Assembly: GCA_947561715.1 (NCBI GenBank)
Contig: OX387199.1
Coordinates: 11,599,001 to 11,663,000 of the forward strand
From: Ascidia mentula
Taxonomy: Eukaryota; Chordata; Ascidiacea; Phlebobranchia; Ascidiidae
DNA length: 64,000 nt
Direction of reading: 5' to 3'
Each line of letters begins with the position of its first letter. The stretch's first letter is position 1. A program made the position numbers and the translations under genes. The notes beneath the pieces are model-generated. The model did no database searches. It was not told the DNA's origin and worked only from the letters and a program-made list of their open reading frames with translations. Shown here in pieces: positions 12,501 through 25,859 of the stretch.

Positions 12501-15500
12501 TGCAACCAACACACTAAGGTAAAACACTTTTGTTTGTCGATCTTTAACAAATCTGCTGTGTGTATGTTACAGACCAGCTCTTAAATACATGGATATGTTT
12601 GAGTTTCATCCAAACCTTGGAGCTGTGACTGGAGGATTTCATCTGGCTGTAAAACTTGCAATTGAAACTATATTTGAGGTGAAATAAGTACGAATTGAAG
12701 TAGACAATAAATTGTATGTTAAATCTTTTGAAAAAAAACCTGTCAATCTTGGTTGTAAATAAAAGTCTCAATGGTTTTAAGTGCAAGTATTAAAAATGTA
12801 TAGTATGCATGTTATTTTTTACAACTAACACAGAAAGTTACTGTTTACAAAAAAGGCCCGCAACCCTGCAACAATGTGTCAAAGGATTTCCTTGGAGAAG
12901 CAAGTGTTGGAACTGGCACATCGGGAATGGGAGGAAATGTCCCAAATAGGATCGTCATTTTCCGTGCAAATACAGCGAAATGTATCAGGCTTTTAACTTG
13001 CATAGAAAAACTAATTTCATTCTCAATATTTTTGTGCAGTTGTTTTTTGATCAACATGTTGAAGATCCTAATCTACTGATAGAAACGATTGAGTCAATGT
13101 TTTGTAGTAAAGATGAGACTGTTGTTAAATCTGAAAATCAACATCAAACTTTGCAAATATTGCAACAAGCAATTGAGATGGTGGTTTTAAGATACAGGTT
13201 AATTGAAAGTGCTTGGGAAACTGAAATATTGAGCAGGTGAAAGTGCTTTTTCTATGCAAATTGTTCTATATTTTTGTAATACTTTCCACATAGACTCTAT
13301 AAACAAACAGGTGATGACATGGGGTTTGATGAACATCATATGTATCTACGACTTGTTCAGTTTGAATTTGCCAACTTTAAAGAAAAAGTTGATCTTCCAC
13401 CATCCATGCAAAGCAGCTTTATTCCAGATGAAATGAATGCTGATCGGTGAATTCAATGTTATTGTTGAAAATACCCACATTGACTTTTTATTATTTTTTA
13501 ACAGGTATGTCCCAGGACAGCTGCAACTTTCTATTCAGGAAATGGATGAAAATCACTTGTCAAAATTCTCATTTCACAGTAAAGATGGAATAATACAGGT
13601 TACCCATACTAACATCTTGTTAACTTGATCAAACTAACATCTAAAACTCACCAAGTGTAAATGAAATGAAGGATGAGACAAGTTTGATTTTTTTTAAAGT
13701 TTTTCCAATGCTGTCACAATTTGCTGTAAATTGAAGCAAGTTGTGACTTCTTTTTTTAAATTTTAGTAAATCCAAAGTATTATCAGTTATATTGGCTGTT
13801 GTAAAGTAACTTTTACATGGAACTGTGTTGTAGGGAATGAAATAAATATTCATTTTAGTTGAGGAACTTTTTGTCTGTGCCTCACTTGTCATCACTGCCT
13901 GCATTGTTGTTTCATGCAAACCAAAAGGCCACATATTACTTGAGAACTGTTTTCAGTCTACTGAAACGTGTGATTTTCAAAGGCCCTCATCATGGCTTTT
14001 AGGTTACTTATTTAAGCTACAATATTCACCAAGATTAATGACATCTGTTAGTATTCATGATGTATACTAACAGACAGGTAAATAACACTAGAAAGGATAG
14101 AATAGTTTGGTTACAAAAAGAACATGATCACAGACGTTAGATAAACACACTCTCACATTCCCTATCTCTTTTGATTTCTGAAATACTTTGGGCAAAATAA
14201 ACCAATGAATGAATGAAAATGAATGTATGTACTAGAGTTTTCAAAAATCCAAATTTAAACCGTTTAATATGTTTGGCTGGTCGTGTGGATGAAACTTTTG
14301 TGCCAGAAAAAAGTGCAAACCATGTTCAAAAAGGCTGAAAACCACTAATAGTTCAAAAAAAAACAGAGCAAAAAAACATTTTAATTCCTGACATATGATG
14401 ACGCCTGCACCATTTCATGCAAAGTGTAGATATGTGGAATTTTTCAGGTTCTAAAAGAAAGTGGAATAAAAAACCTTCAGGTAACATTGGCTTGCCAAGT
14501 TGTACATAAGAATGCCATGATTACTGCTGTCACCTTGGCAAGCAACTGTTCCTACTGGAAGGAAATTAAAGCAATATCAACAGATCATGGAAAAGTATAA
14601 ATTGCTAGTTGCTAACCGACTTAGGAACATACCATTAGTGATTTCATACTTAAAGGAAAACAACAGGGATGCGTCAGACACAAGAAGTACCCACAGTGTG
14701 TCTACTACTTTAACACAAGGCACCGTAAAATCAGGCACTGCTTCACCAAGCGGTGTTCGAAGAGGTGCGGCCTATTCTGGAAAACTGAAGTTTGGCTTTG
14801 ATAAGCACAAACGGTGATTTTTCTCACAATTAGCAGTAACTGTTTTATTTTTTGAACCTTATGGAAGTTTTGAATTAGGTCACCAGAGGCATTTATATCC
14901 ATTCAACTTGAAAAAACTGGACCACGAGATGTGGTTGTCAATGCATTTGTGAAGAAAAAAGAAACATCTGGAATGATGCTAAAAAAAGCAGGGGAAATAG
15001 AAAAACTTAAACAGTCTCTTATATCAGATTTTTGCAGAGAGTAAGTTTGAATGTACAATACAGCAATATATTTTGCTCACTAAAACCATAGAATTATTTT
15101 TACACTGCCAGTCAAATTTATGCAGGGTTGCTTTTCGAATGAGTTTGCATGCAATGCGTGCCCAAATCATTGCATATTATGCAAGTATTATTTATACATT
15201 GAAGTTTTTTCAACCAGTGCAAGATAATTTTTTTATTATGGGAACACCCAACGAGAAAAAGCACAAGCAGGTAAGATTTTTTACATATTAAAATGTTACA
15301 TTGTGATTTTCATTGAGAAAATGTGTAAAGGATGATGTGGATGGGATGGTTCCTGAACCAAAGACTTTACATAGAAGACCAAGAAGAGTGTTTTCATCTG
15401 ATGGAAAGTCATTTCTTAATCTTTGGTTTATTCCACACTTTAGTGAAATTATATGCGTGCATCGAAATTTGGATTATGAGGTAATCCGAAATTTGGATGT

Positions 15501-18500
15501 TTAAATTTGAAATTTTGGTTGTAACTTTGATGTGCTCAGTAGCTTTGGTTATATTTTTAACTTTCTAATGTTTAATTTATGTTTGTTAGACCCAACATAA
15601 ACTTCTTACTAATTGGCTTATGATCACTTCCTCACTACATGATATTCTATTACATCTGTGTGCCCATGCTCATTTAGGAAGCACTGCATTGGACAAACAA
15701 ATTCTTGACAAATACACAGTGGCACCTGACTGGGGTGGTTTTGAAGGTAAACATTCAATTTGTCAAAAAAGTTGTTGGCTGATGCTTTTGTGAAGGTATA
15801 GGAACTGAATTACAAGGAATTCAGAAACAAATTGACAGCCTACCAGAGGGCACACATCCTTACACAAAGGACCCTGTAAAAGTTGCTGAATTACTAACTT
15901 TAAGAAAGGAAGCTATGTTTCTTCAGTATGAAGCAGCTGTCCGCCATATGATTAGGTGTGCATAAGTTTCTTATAGAAATGACCTGGAATCTGGTAGGAT
16001 GTATATTTTTTATATTCAGAATGCTAATATTGGCAGCAATTGCAATGTGTGAAAAAAAAATTAAAAAAATTGTTTGTATTGAAAAAAAAAATTTCAAAAT
16101 TGCGATTGATGAAAAAAACACTGAAGAATTTTGTTCTCTAATTACAACACAAAATGGATTGTGTACTATATCCAAATTACAAACCTTTATTTATATTAGG
16201 ACCTTGATTTTTTACAACCAAAATTTATGACAGCATTAAGTATTTGGTTAGAATAGGGCTGAATATACAACATTCTAAATCATAAGATTAGGTTGTTCGC
16301 ACCATTTTTTGAATACCACCTGGGAGGCTTAACACACTGCAGGGTTTAAGTCACTGTTGTACTTTGTTTTTAGAGAAACATTTTTGGCAACTGATAAAGT
16401 GGCAGCATACAAATGCGTCACATACAACATGGAACCAGCATTTTCAAAACTTAACTACCAAAAGCAACGAAGTTTAACAATGATGCACTTTAGTGTTCCA
16501 CAACCTTTTATTGCTGACAGAAAAGAATGTAAAAAATTTTTTCCATGGATTAGGTTTGTTTACCAAACAATCAACTACTTTAGGTTTAACATAAATATTG
16601 TGTATTTGCGTTGTTATAGTTTTAGCCACTCCAATGGCCCATTCCCTACCTCCTACTCAGAGTATTGGAAAAATATTGAGCCATCTCTTCAACTTTGTCT
16701 GGCCGGCTTAACATTCACGGATCGAAAAACAGCAAATGGGGACATTCTTGGTGTAAATCTGCACATCCAAGAAATTATTAATGATGGCAATGCCCCACTG
16801 CTCTGTTTACAAGGTATGTATTGTATGAGAAACTTATTTTGGTTAAACATACAATGACAGTGTTGTGCATGAGTCTAGGTACAGCAGATGAAATGCCCAA
16901 AGGCTACTTGATGCTGACACATGTTGGCAAAGGACCTGACAGTGGAAACAAGGTGAAGAGTTTTGTGTGATAAATATTACAACTGCAATTTAATTTTATG
17001 TTTAGAATAACAATGTTGCTGAAAATGGTCCAGACAAAAGCCTTAACGTTGCTGTGACAGCACCATTGCATGAACAGCTAACATCTGTTGAAGCATACAG
17101 GTAACTTAAATATTTAGGTGTCTGTTTTAATAAACAAGATAAAATTTGTTATGTTGCTTTCAAAAAGTGTCTTTAGTGTCAAATTTTGCCCTTGGTGGAA
17201 GAAAAGTGCTACTGCAATGCTTACAAACAGTTTTTTTTGTTTTCTGAAAGATTGGAAAATACGTACTTAAAATTATGGAGTCAACTTGAGATGATGAAAT
17301 GTGATTGGGGAAAAAATAAGTTACAAGTTCATGCAATTGACACACCGTTTCTATTCAGGTTGGAAGAATTTTTCTCTTTGTTTGTAAAGTTTGAAATCAC
17401 ATTACATGAAACTTTACAGGGAATTTATTCATGTATTTCGTTCTGAAATTGTTTTGCCTGTTTTTACATCAATGGCAAGGCAAATGGGAAACCTGGATGA
17501 GTATACTGATATTGCCAACAGTGATGGACCTGTTAGACTTCCACCACATGCCGCAGAACTTGCAGTAAAAGCTCGTTTGGTAAGCTAATGCGCCCCAATG
17601 TTTTAGCATCACTTAATCCCTTGCAGTTTTGATAATTATTTTATCATTGTAAAATGTTGCAGGTATAATTAACAAGAACCATTGTATTAGTGTTTTGTCA
17701 GTTTTTGTCAACAACGATTTAATTAACTCAAATATTGTAAATTTAATTGTTGTAACAATATGTAAAAACTAGTGTGCACTTGTGAGTATGTCGCCATTAA
17801 AACATCATTAAATGATATTGTATGCATCATCATAGGTTTGTGTTTGTTAAAAATCCTACAATTTACATTGACAGATGTTATACATTGTTAAAATAGATTT
17901 AGTATGTCACATTTTCTACATTATATTTTGGTAAAATTTCTAAAACTTAACATGGTAATGGTTTTGGGTTGTATGAAGTATATTTTGCACACAAATATAT
18001 GCAAACTTATTATTATGCAGCTTATAAAACTTCTTGAAATTATGGAGTGCAAAATGATCACTGAAGTAAGGCAGATGGTAAGTCGTGAATATACACAGGT
18101 ATTGGCAGAACGTTCCCGAGAAGAAAATGCTTTGCCCACTGATTTGTGGAGGCACTCAATGGGTGAAAATGGTGTAAAGGAAAATTTCACTGTAAGTCGA
18201 CCACTCTTGGTGGAGAACTTTTTGCAGAAGTAAGTCAACACAACAATGTATTTTTATTGCTGAAGTAAATTTGTGAAACAAATAAGGATCACAAACATTC
18301 ATGTTATTATGTTTACGTTACTTTGATAACGTCCTGAATTCGAAAAAAGTGCATTTGTTTCATTTAAACGAATTTTTTGTACAGACTGTATTCTGAATGT
18401 GTAACTGAAAATGGGCATATCACATTCAGTAGGAAGCATTTGGAATTTTGCATATCCAATTTGGGAACAAGTGTAATGCAAAGGTTTGTCAACAATCTAT

Positions 18501-21500
18501 ATTTATATAATCATTATTTTTCGGAGTACTACAGGAAGTATGTGAACAATAACTTTAAAGTAATGTATTTTCTATATCTGCACAGTTATGTGTTTATGTT
18601 TATTAGTAAATTTTGGTTTACCTTTTTCTTGTTTCTATATGGCTTAATTAAACTTGTAATTTCAGATGGCATTGTTAACTATGGTTATTTGCAGAGAAAG
18701 GGAAAACTATGAAAGTTACTCAATGTACTATGAAAGTTTGTTGAAACATTACCACCATTTACTGTATGTAAAAGAACTTGAGGCAAAGTCAATTAATTAT
18801 AAATCTTTGAATGATTCCGAACAGTTTTCCTCGCAGGTTAGTGTAAAATAGTAATTCTAAGAGCAGCTAAACTTTCTGAGAGCAGCTTTCAAATAACCCT
18901 ATTTTAAAATATTAGCTTTTCAATTTTATTTATACCAGATAGAATTGAAGTATGGGTGATAATACATCCTATAATACGAAATGTATTTTGATATATGCAA
19001 ATGCTTTAGTTCCAGTTAGCGGATCAAAGCCACGAACTAATTCTGGAAATCACTGCTTTGCGGACCAAAATTTCTGAAATGAGAAATCAAACTATTGCAA
19101 TGGACCAGGATATAAGAGAAGATGTTAAACGAGATTATCAGGTAGAATTTTCCTTCCTTCCTGTTGCAGAAATTTGCGGAAATGTACTGTTTTGATGAAA
19201 TAGAATTCATGAATGTAGTTCAAAAGTACTGTCATAACACATAAGCAATAAATATTTTAGTTAACCTTTTTGCTGCTAACACCCTGTTTTTTTGTAATTT
19301 TGTTTGAATTTTATTTGTTCTATATCTTCACATGTTGTGTAATTTAACTGGAATATTTGTTATTAAAATAAAAACTGTATGTTTGATTTAAAATAATCAC
19401 AAAGCTGAACAAAAGAATTTGTCAGTTGTAATAACTTTTCATTTGATTTTTTCGGACAGGAGCTGGTTCAAAACTTGTTTGAGGTTTGCTTTCAAATGAA
19501 AGCAAGGCTTGCACAATCTCATTTAACTATCAATGATGATGTAAGAACACTGATTGGTGAAACAAGGGAAGATGCGATGAGATCTCTTGGAAAGTTAAAA
19601 AGTGAATCTCCCTCATCAACTGCTGAAGAGCGATTGAGAACAATTGCTGCCAAGGTTTTTATTACAATTTGTAGCTACCAGTGTTACACTGAAATATTGT
19701 CAACATTTTAACACAACAACAGTATGTTGGGTACAAACCTTAAAATTAATATTGACATACAAGTACATGTTATTTAAATTTTGTATTTTAAATAAAATAC
19801 AGAAACAAAATGAAAAAAATATAGACAATGCGAAGGTTTTGTTCTGGTTTAGGCTTTTACTATAATTCATTACATGTTATTTCCGGTTCCAATCAGAAAA
19901 CTGTTACATATAAAAAGTGCAACAATTTGCCATGTGCAGGAAAAGTTGATTTTGTATTTAATTTAGGTGTTTGTAAGTTTTGTATATTTTGATAGTTTTA
20001 CTATCATCTGCAATTGCTATAACTCCATTTGAAAGAAGACCCACTGCATGTGGAAATGAAAGACCATCATCTTTTGTAACAATCTGATGTAAGAAGTCCC
20101 CATTGGGTGAAAACATGGATATTCTGTTGTTGCATTCATCAGCCACATATATTCTGTGACAGAAGCAGTCTTGTTTATATTTGCAAGCACCAATAGTGCT
20201 TTAGATTAGTTTACCTATTTTTAAAATCAACAGCAACACAACTTGGGTATCGAAACTGGCCTTTACCAACACCAAATGATCCAAATTTCTTCCGAAGAAT
20301 GCCTGATTTATCAAAAATTTTTATGCAGTGACCTCCATAGTCAGGCACTATTACCTGCAAGCATTGGGGACATAGTGTTTTTCATAGTTGTTGCATTAAA
20401 ACATGAGTGAAACTTTTAAAACCATGATATTACCTCATCATATTGATTGACAGCAATTCTTCCTTGCCATGGAGATTTTCCCAACACATTACCACCTTCA
20501 GAAACATTGTGAATCTTTGTTCTTTGATTCACAAAAACAACACTTGCATTATCGACATCTGCAAGTATAATATTTGCTTTGGAATCGAATGCAACTCCAC
20601 CCAAATTGCCAAAATCAGGGTGCGGTCCAATTTGTCTGATAAGTTTTCCTTCAAAGGTCCAAACTGTTGCATATTTTCCACAAGTCACTGCTACCTGTTT
20701 GATTGGAATATATTCTATTTCAAAACAATCCTGTATTAATGTGGTTTGAATTTTAGGTACCTGATTTTCTAGTGAATTAACTGCTATACTCTTGGGTTTT
20801 AGGTTGACACCTTGAACAGTAGTCTTAAAGATACCCGATAGTTTGAATGTGTTTGTATCATATTTTTTAATTTCATGATTTTGGGCATCACAAACCCATA
20901 GTGTTCCATCACAACCTACGGTAAACTCAGGAAGTTGGGGAAAATGGTAAACTTCATCAGTTGCAAATCTTCCCTTTTTAACTCTACCAATGCTGGACAA
21001 CAAAAAAATTGGCTATAGGTTAAAAAAAAAATTTTGTTATGTTTAGTCTTGAAAACATTCATAATTCCATTTTTAAAGTCTAACTACATTGTTTTAGAAC
21101 ATATGAATTTAAGCAGGTTTAACTGTATGTTAATATTTTAAACATTTGCCACAGCATAATTAAAACCTTTGAATAAGTTGACTTTTCACATCTGGAATAA
21201 GATGCACAGAGCTGTCGATACTAACTTCAGTATCTCTTGACGGATCAAAGTTGGCTTTAATGCTGTCAGCTTTATGTTGACCACTATTTGGTAGAGTGTG
21301 TTGATTTATGTCTGATGTACAAGTGTGTGTCTGGGAAGTTTGTGCTTCTGAATGGGGTGCTTTGGGAAGAGAGGCATGGACAATACTAGCTGAAGAAAAG
21401 CTGTCACTGGAAAATGAATCATCAGACTCTTCAGCATCTGAAATGTCTCCATTTATTGCCCTTCTTCTGTTCATCATGATTTCCATGGCTTTGGATACAG

Positions 21501-24500
21501 TTTCATTATTGATAGTTGCTATGTTTGATGTTGAATGTGGAAAACTGGTTACAGGGTCTTGAGGGTTCGTATTAACTTCTTCAGGTTCTAAGTTGAGTAA
21601 ACAAACATTCTCATTGAATGGAATTTCATCATATATGCTTTCATCATTTTTCTTCAATTTATTCAGTGATGCATACTGCAGAATTGAGTTGGTAAATGTA
21701 TGTCCATAAAGTCTTGACAGAACTGTAAAATTTCCCTCACCTTGTTTGCAGCATCTGGTGGGATGTCGTAGATAGGTTCTTCATCATTTAGTTCGATGGC
21801 AGTCAAGTTTTCAGTTGATTGACATACCTTTTTGTTTGTTTTTTCCTTCAGGATTGTGGATTTAGAAACCAGTGATCCAAGGTCTTCAGCCAGTAATTCA
21901 TACTTAAAGTCATTGCCTTTAAAGTAGGTCTGAAAATATGCAGAAAAGTCAGTGAGAAAGTTGATTTTCTCACTAATGTTTTGACTTACTCGACATTTAT
22001 ATTGTGTTTGAATTTCCTTTGGTAATTTCTCAGTTTCACTCTTTTTCATGGTGTTCCAAACCATCTTTTTAAAGTTGTTTAAATCAAGTGGAGCTCCTCC
22101 ATTTTCTAATATTCTTGATGCAACTGCACAACATTGCTGCACTAACTCCAGGCTCTGTGATTGCATCTCAATTGCAGCCTTCGCTTTCTGCGAAATAAAA
22201 CCATATTTTTGACAATTTTCTACAATCCATGTAGTTTCACATTGCTTTCACTTTGCCCATTTGCACTATTATGTTGTTTGGTGAAATTGACTAAATTGTC
22301 TTCAGGCTATTAACTAAAATTGCACATCATTACAGCTATTGAAAATCACTTTCCTAGATATGCATGCTGAGTACCTTGACTGGCTCAAATTCCTTTTCAA
22401 AGAGTTTGGTTAACTCTTTTAACAACTGTGTTTGCTGACACCGCACAAATGAAACATACAAGTCACTTGCATGCTTGATTTGTTTTTCCAGTAAAGTTTT
22501 TGAATCCATAACATGTTTTTCATACTCTTGAACTTTGTTACACTAAATTAAAAACATATGTTATTCACTTGTCATCTACTTAATGAAAAAATGCATACCT
22601 GCAACTTGCATTTATTCATCTTTTCTTGTGCAGTTTCAAGCACCTTTTTGATTTCAAGCTTTTCTTTATTAAAAGATACAATGTTTATTGTCAAATCTTG
22701 TTCCCCGTACATGGTTATGTAGTCAGTTTTTTCATTTCCAAATTTTGAATTTTTTTTGCACTTAGTTTGGGAAATAATTTTGTTTACAGTGTCAATATCT
22801 TGTAATTCACTAGGTGCGTTTCCATACCATGATGTAACAATATGGCAAATTGTACAGTTTATCATCCATTGACCTGTTCATATGCTTTTTTTAATTTTAG
22901 TGATTTTAGTGACAAATTCACCATCTTACCTGACTGCAGATGCTTAGTTTTTAAAAATCCCAAGCAGTTTTGGCAAATCAAATGAAAACAATTTAGTTGC
23001 TTAATTTTTGTGAGCACTTGGTTGCAATTTTGGCAAGCCAAAACACTTTCCATCAAGTTACCTATTACCTTGTTTTGTACAGGGAAAGTGTAGCTTTCAT
23101 TCATTTCAACAGAAGATTGTAAATATTCATTTACTGCTTTTCTTAGTTTTTGTTCTGATAATTGTGACAGTTCAACTTTATATGGTCCACCAATACAACT
23201 TGCCGCTCTATCAAAACTCACACGAGACTGTATAGAATGGTCCAATTGATCTCCGTTTTCACTTTTTGCATACGCAAAATTTTTTTTCTTTATGTCAGTA
23301 TCACTCCATCTGAAATCTGCAATGAGTAGTTCAATTGATAACGTATCAGCTGGTTGGTGTCAACCGTAATTTGAGAAAATTAACCACTATGCGTTGTTAA
23401 TTGCCCTGAGGCTCAAGTGCCTACGTAAGTTTCGTACAACAAGTTTGCTGGATTTATTTTGTGAAAACAGTTAACAACATAATGGCTTATCAAAGTGCAG
23501 TTGATATTAAATAGCATGGAAATATCCTGTATACCCCCTAAACTAATAAGCCACATTTATAAGTAATGCACTAACCTGAAGAATGATCATGTTCTCTGTG
23601 CCACATTGTTGTTAATTTGCTCTAAATTATTTGAACACAGTTTATTGACAAAGTTTCAGTACCAGCCCATGTATGATACAATGACAGACTTGCTACTCAC
23701 TGCATTGAGGTTATACTAACAAAATTACCTGAGGCCATACCAAGAAAATTACCCACACAGCAATTTTGTTTTTTACCAAAGTTGGTCAGCATACTGTTTC
23801 CTTACATGATGTAATGTTTTTATCAGGACAAAAAGATGGCAATGATGCAACAGGAGTATTATGAGCTCAATATGTTGCTGAGCAAACTAACAGCTTTAAA
23901 CCATTGGAAACAAACAACCACTAATGGCAGACACAGGACCTCAGCAGAAAAACTTAAGCATGATGTAAACAGGTGAATATTGTTTTCAAGTTATGCATTT
24001 CATCAATATGTTGCCAGTCAAGCATTTAATATTGTTTTTAGAATTCGACTTGATTGTGAAGCTAAGAAAATGATCGCTGAGGAGGAAACGAACTCATTTA
24101 AAGAAGAACTTGCATCAGTCCGCCAATCACTCAATGATTCAGAGAAAAGACTCACCAAAGCTCATCAGCAAATAGAAAGGGAAAAGAAGATTCAAAAAGA
24201 AAAGGAGTACAAAGAACTACAAGAACATAGAAACAGGTTACTGTGTAGCATTGCTGTTAACACAAGATGCAACCCCTACATTGAATTTACCAATTCTGCA
24301 TAAAAACTTCAAATTTTTGTCAAAATCTGTTACATACATGAATACATCATTTAAAGCCAAATTTGCAAATCCTATTCATTGTATAGAAAAAAGTGTACAC
24401 AATGTTGTGTGGCCTGTGTTTTTTTATTCTCTGAAATAACATCAAACAGGAAAAAAGGTTGAACAAAAGAATATGATTTTGTAAAAAAACAGGTAATGGA

Positions 24501-25504
24501 GTAAGTATATGCTAGAAACTAATTTTGATTTTCGTTTTGTACATGGATTTATATTTAATAAGATGTCAGTCAAACATTGTCAAGTACTTGACCAGAAATG
24601 ATCAATGAATAGTAATTCCATTTACTTCTGTGTTTAGGCAACAACTGGAGCAAGCAAGACAAAGAAATATGAAACGGCTGGTTATTGAGTTGGACGAAAA
24701 AAATGCTCGACTCAGAAACATGACTGTTGATTTAGAGCGGACTGCACAAATTGAACATACTCATCAATCTAAAATCCAACGGTAATTTTGTTGTGTGATT
24801 TAATTTGTTTTGAACTGGTTGGTGGGACTGTTTTTACTGTTAGGAGCTTAAAGCAAATGCATGCACAACTGTCTGTGGAAAGAAGCCTAAAACTAGATGC
24901 ATTTGGTCGTGTTGACTCCCTACAGGCTCAAGTCATGGTGTCTGAAAGAGATGTTACCCCTTCAATAGCAACATCTGTAGTCAGTCCAGGTGTGGTGGTT
25001 AGTTTTAGCATTTATATACAGTAGGTTTATCCAGTCTGTTCCATACAAATTACTACTTACAAGATTTGTGTTTTTAGCTACTTCCAAGCTTGCCATAACT
25101 AGGAGTCGTCCATCTTCTGCCTACAATTCTGTGAAGATGCCTAATGTTAAAGTTCGCCCAATGAGTTCTGTTTCTGGACAATATAAAGGTCAAACAGATG
25201 TGCCAAGAAAACGACCACAAACAGTATGTCAATTACAACTGTGACAATTTTCAGTTTATTTGAAATGATGATATTCCTATTAATTTTACTTCAATGTTGA
25301 CAGTTAAACAAGCAAATCACGCTAGACGCCACTATTGCTAACAAATACTTTAGTGATCATAGCGTGAGTTCGTTCATTAACTTGTATTTGTTGCAGGCTG
25401 CAGGAAGGTTAAAAAGCACTATTGCTGCTGCACTTCTAACTGAAATTTATCCTTCTACCGATGTACATGAGACTGTTGTGCAACTGGACAGAACCCCAAA
25501 ATAG
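6592..25504 (+). CDS. Very large coiled-coil protein, CCDC162-like (DUF4549 type)
   Basis: I traced 47 exons from ATG 6592 to TAG 25504, about 2,360 residues. Example exons are 6592-6725, 7946-8179, 10529-10826, 14448-14813, 18021-18229, 19460-19654, 23827-23972 and 25397-25504. Every junction keeps phase except two one-base discrepancies, at 14571 and in the T run at 17231-17238. The N-terminus is acidic and helical (MEHYKVSQGEKAKLLDEE). The middle has motifs such as MLRWSRLCEHADTIERL, MDMFEFHPNLGAVTGGFH, RLENTYLKLW and ARQMGNLDEYTDIA. The last 300 residues are charged coiled coil ending in a Ser/Arg-rich stretch. Size, layout and the C-terminal LKLDAFGRVDSLQAQ motif recall vertebrate CCDC162/C6orf183. 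That assignment is from memory. The function is unknown. A ciliary role would be a guess from the neighbour CFAP276. An AATAAA lies at 25514-25519. Exon 38 (18535-18559) is only 25 nt. Confidence 0.65.
19655..23826 (+). other. Large intron hosting an opposite-strand gene
   Basis: The donor after CCAAG at 19654 and the acceptor ATCAG at 23826 join in phase 0. Both flanking exons are coiled coil and fit one protein. At 4.17 kb it is far longer than most introns of the host gene, and a whole RING-NHL gene on the minus strand fills most of it. Confidence 0.7.
19958..23309 (-). CDS. RING / coiled-coil / NHL-repeat protein, TRIM-NHL type without visible B-box (5' end open)
   Basis: Ten exons run downward: 23309-22930, 22873-22599, 22542-22375, 22187-21990, 21929-21741, 21675-21167, 20992-20761, 20694-20434, 20354-20215 and 20153-19958. 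They give about 849 residues, and four introns are only 56-72 bp. A RING finger spans the first intron: CQNC, then CFHLICQNC, then CTIC, the C3HC4 pattern of ubiquitin ligases. A helical region follows with no B-box zinc ligands. Then comes an acidic Ser-rich linker with IYDIPP and IYDEIP, and finally about four NHL blades (for example VAVDFKNRIYVADECNNRIS). NHL propellers of TRIM proteins bind RNA or protein. The first traced exon begins in mid-codon, so at least one upstream exon with the start codon lies above 23309 and was not settled. The gene lies wholly within an intron of the plus-strand coiled-coil gene. Confidence 0.8.
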
Positions 25505-25513
25505 TTTTGTTCT

Positions 25514-25519
25514 AATAAA
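25514..25519 (+). terminator. Polyadenylation signal of the CCDC162-like gene
   Basis: AATAAA starts 10 bp after the TAG stop. No alternative hexamer is closer. This implies a very short 3' untranslated region. Confidence 0.5.
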
Positions 25520-25859
25520 AACATAACTTCATCACTGTGAAACTGTGTGTGTATATACCTATATCAAACATGTACTGAATGTGATATCATTTTAATATCG
25601 TTACCTAAGTTGTAATCACTTTAGCACTTTACCTTACAATGTACATACACTGTGTTAAGTTAACATGTTTCTTGCTTTACCTAGATATTATTCCATGTTT
25701 GCTGTGAAACACATAACTCCTTAGGAGCCTATTGCTTGTAATGAAAGCAAATGTATTGGTGCTAATTTTATGTAACATGCATTAATAGCATTACAGTTTG
25801 AAAATACAAAATTGCCACATAAGTGATAAAGCAATGGTGGTAAATAGTGCAGATTATAT

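Noticed and set aside
12834-12990. Apparent frameshift in the coiled-coil gene near 12980
   Set aside because: The first frame tried (reading VSKDFLGEASVG) was wrong. Starting at 12838 gives LEKQVLELAHREWEEM, and the GTATCA donor after 12981 joins the next exon in phase 0, so there is no shift.
15958-16230. Lys- and Ile-rich open frame around 16.1 kb
   Set aside because: It lies inside an intron whose flanking exons join cleanly (15955 to 16374). It is AT-rich with no start context.
16554-16619. In-frame continuation of the exon after 16553
   Set aside because: The 66-bp stretch is open but has GT and AG ends. Splicing it out gives a better protein (WISFSHSNGPFP), so I treat it as an intron.
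20695-20760. In-frame open stretch inside the NHL region
   Set aside because: It has GTACCT and AAACAG borders and splits the NHL blade ENQ-VAVTCG. It is a 66-bp intron that happens to lack stops.
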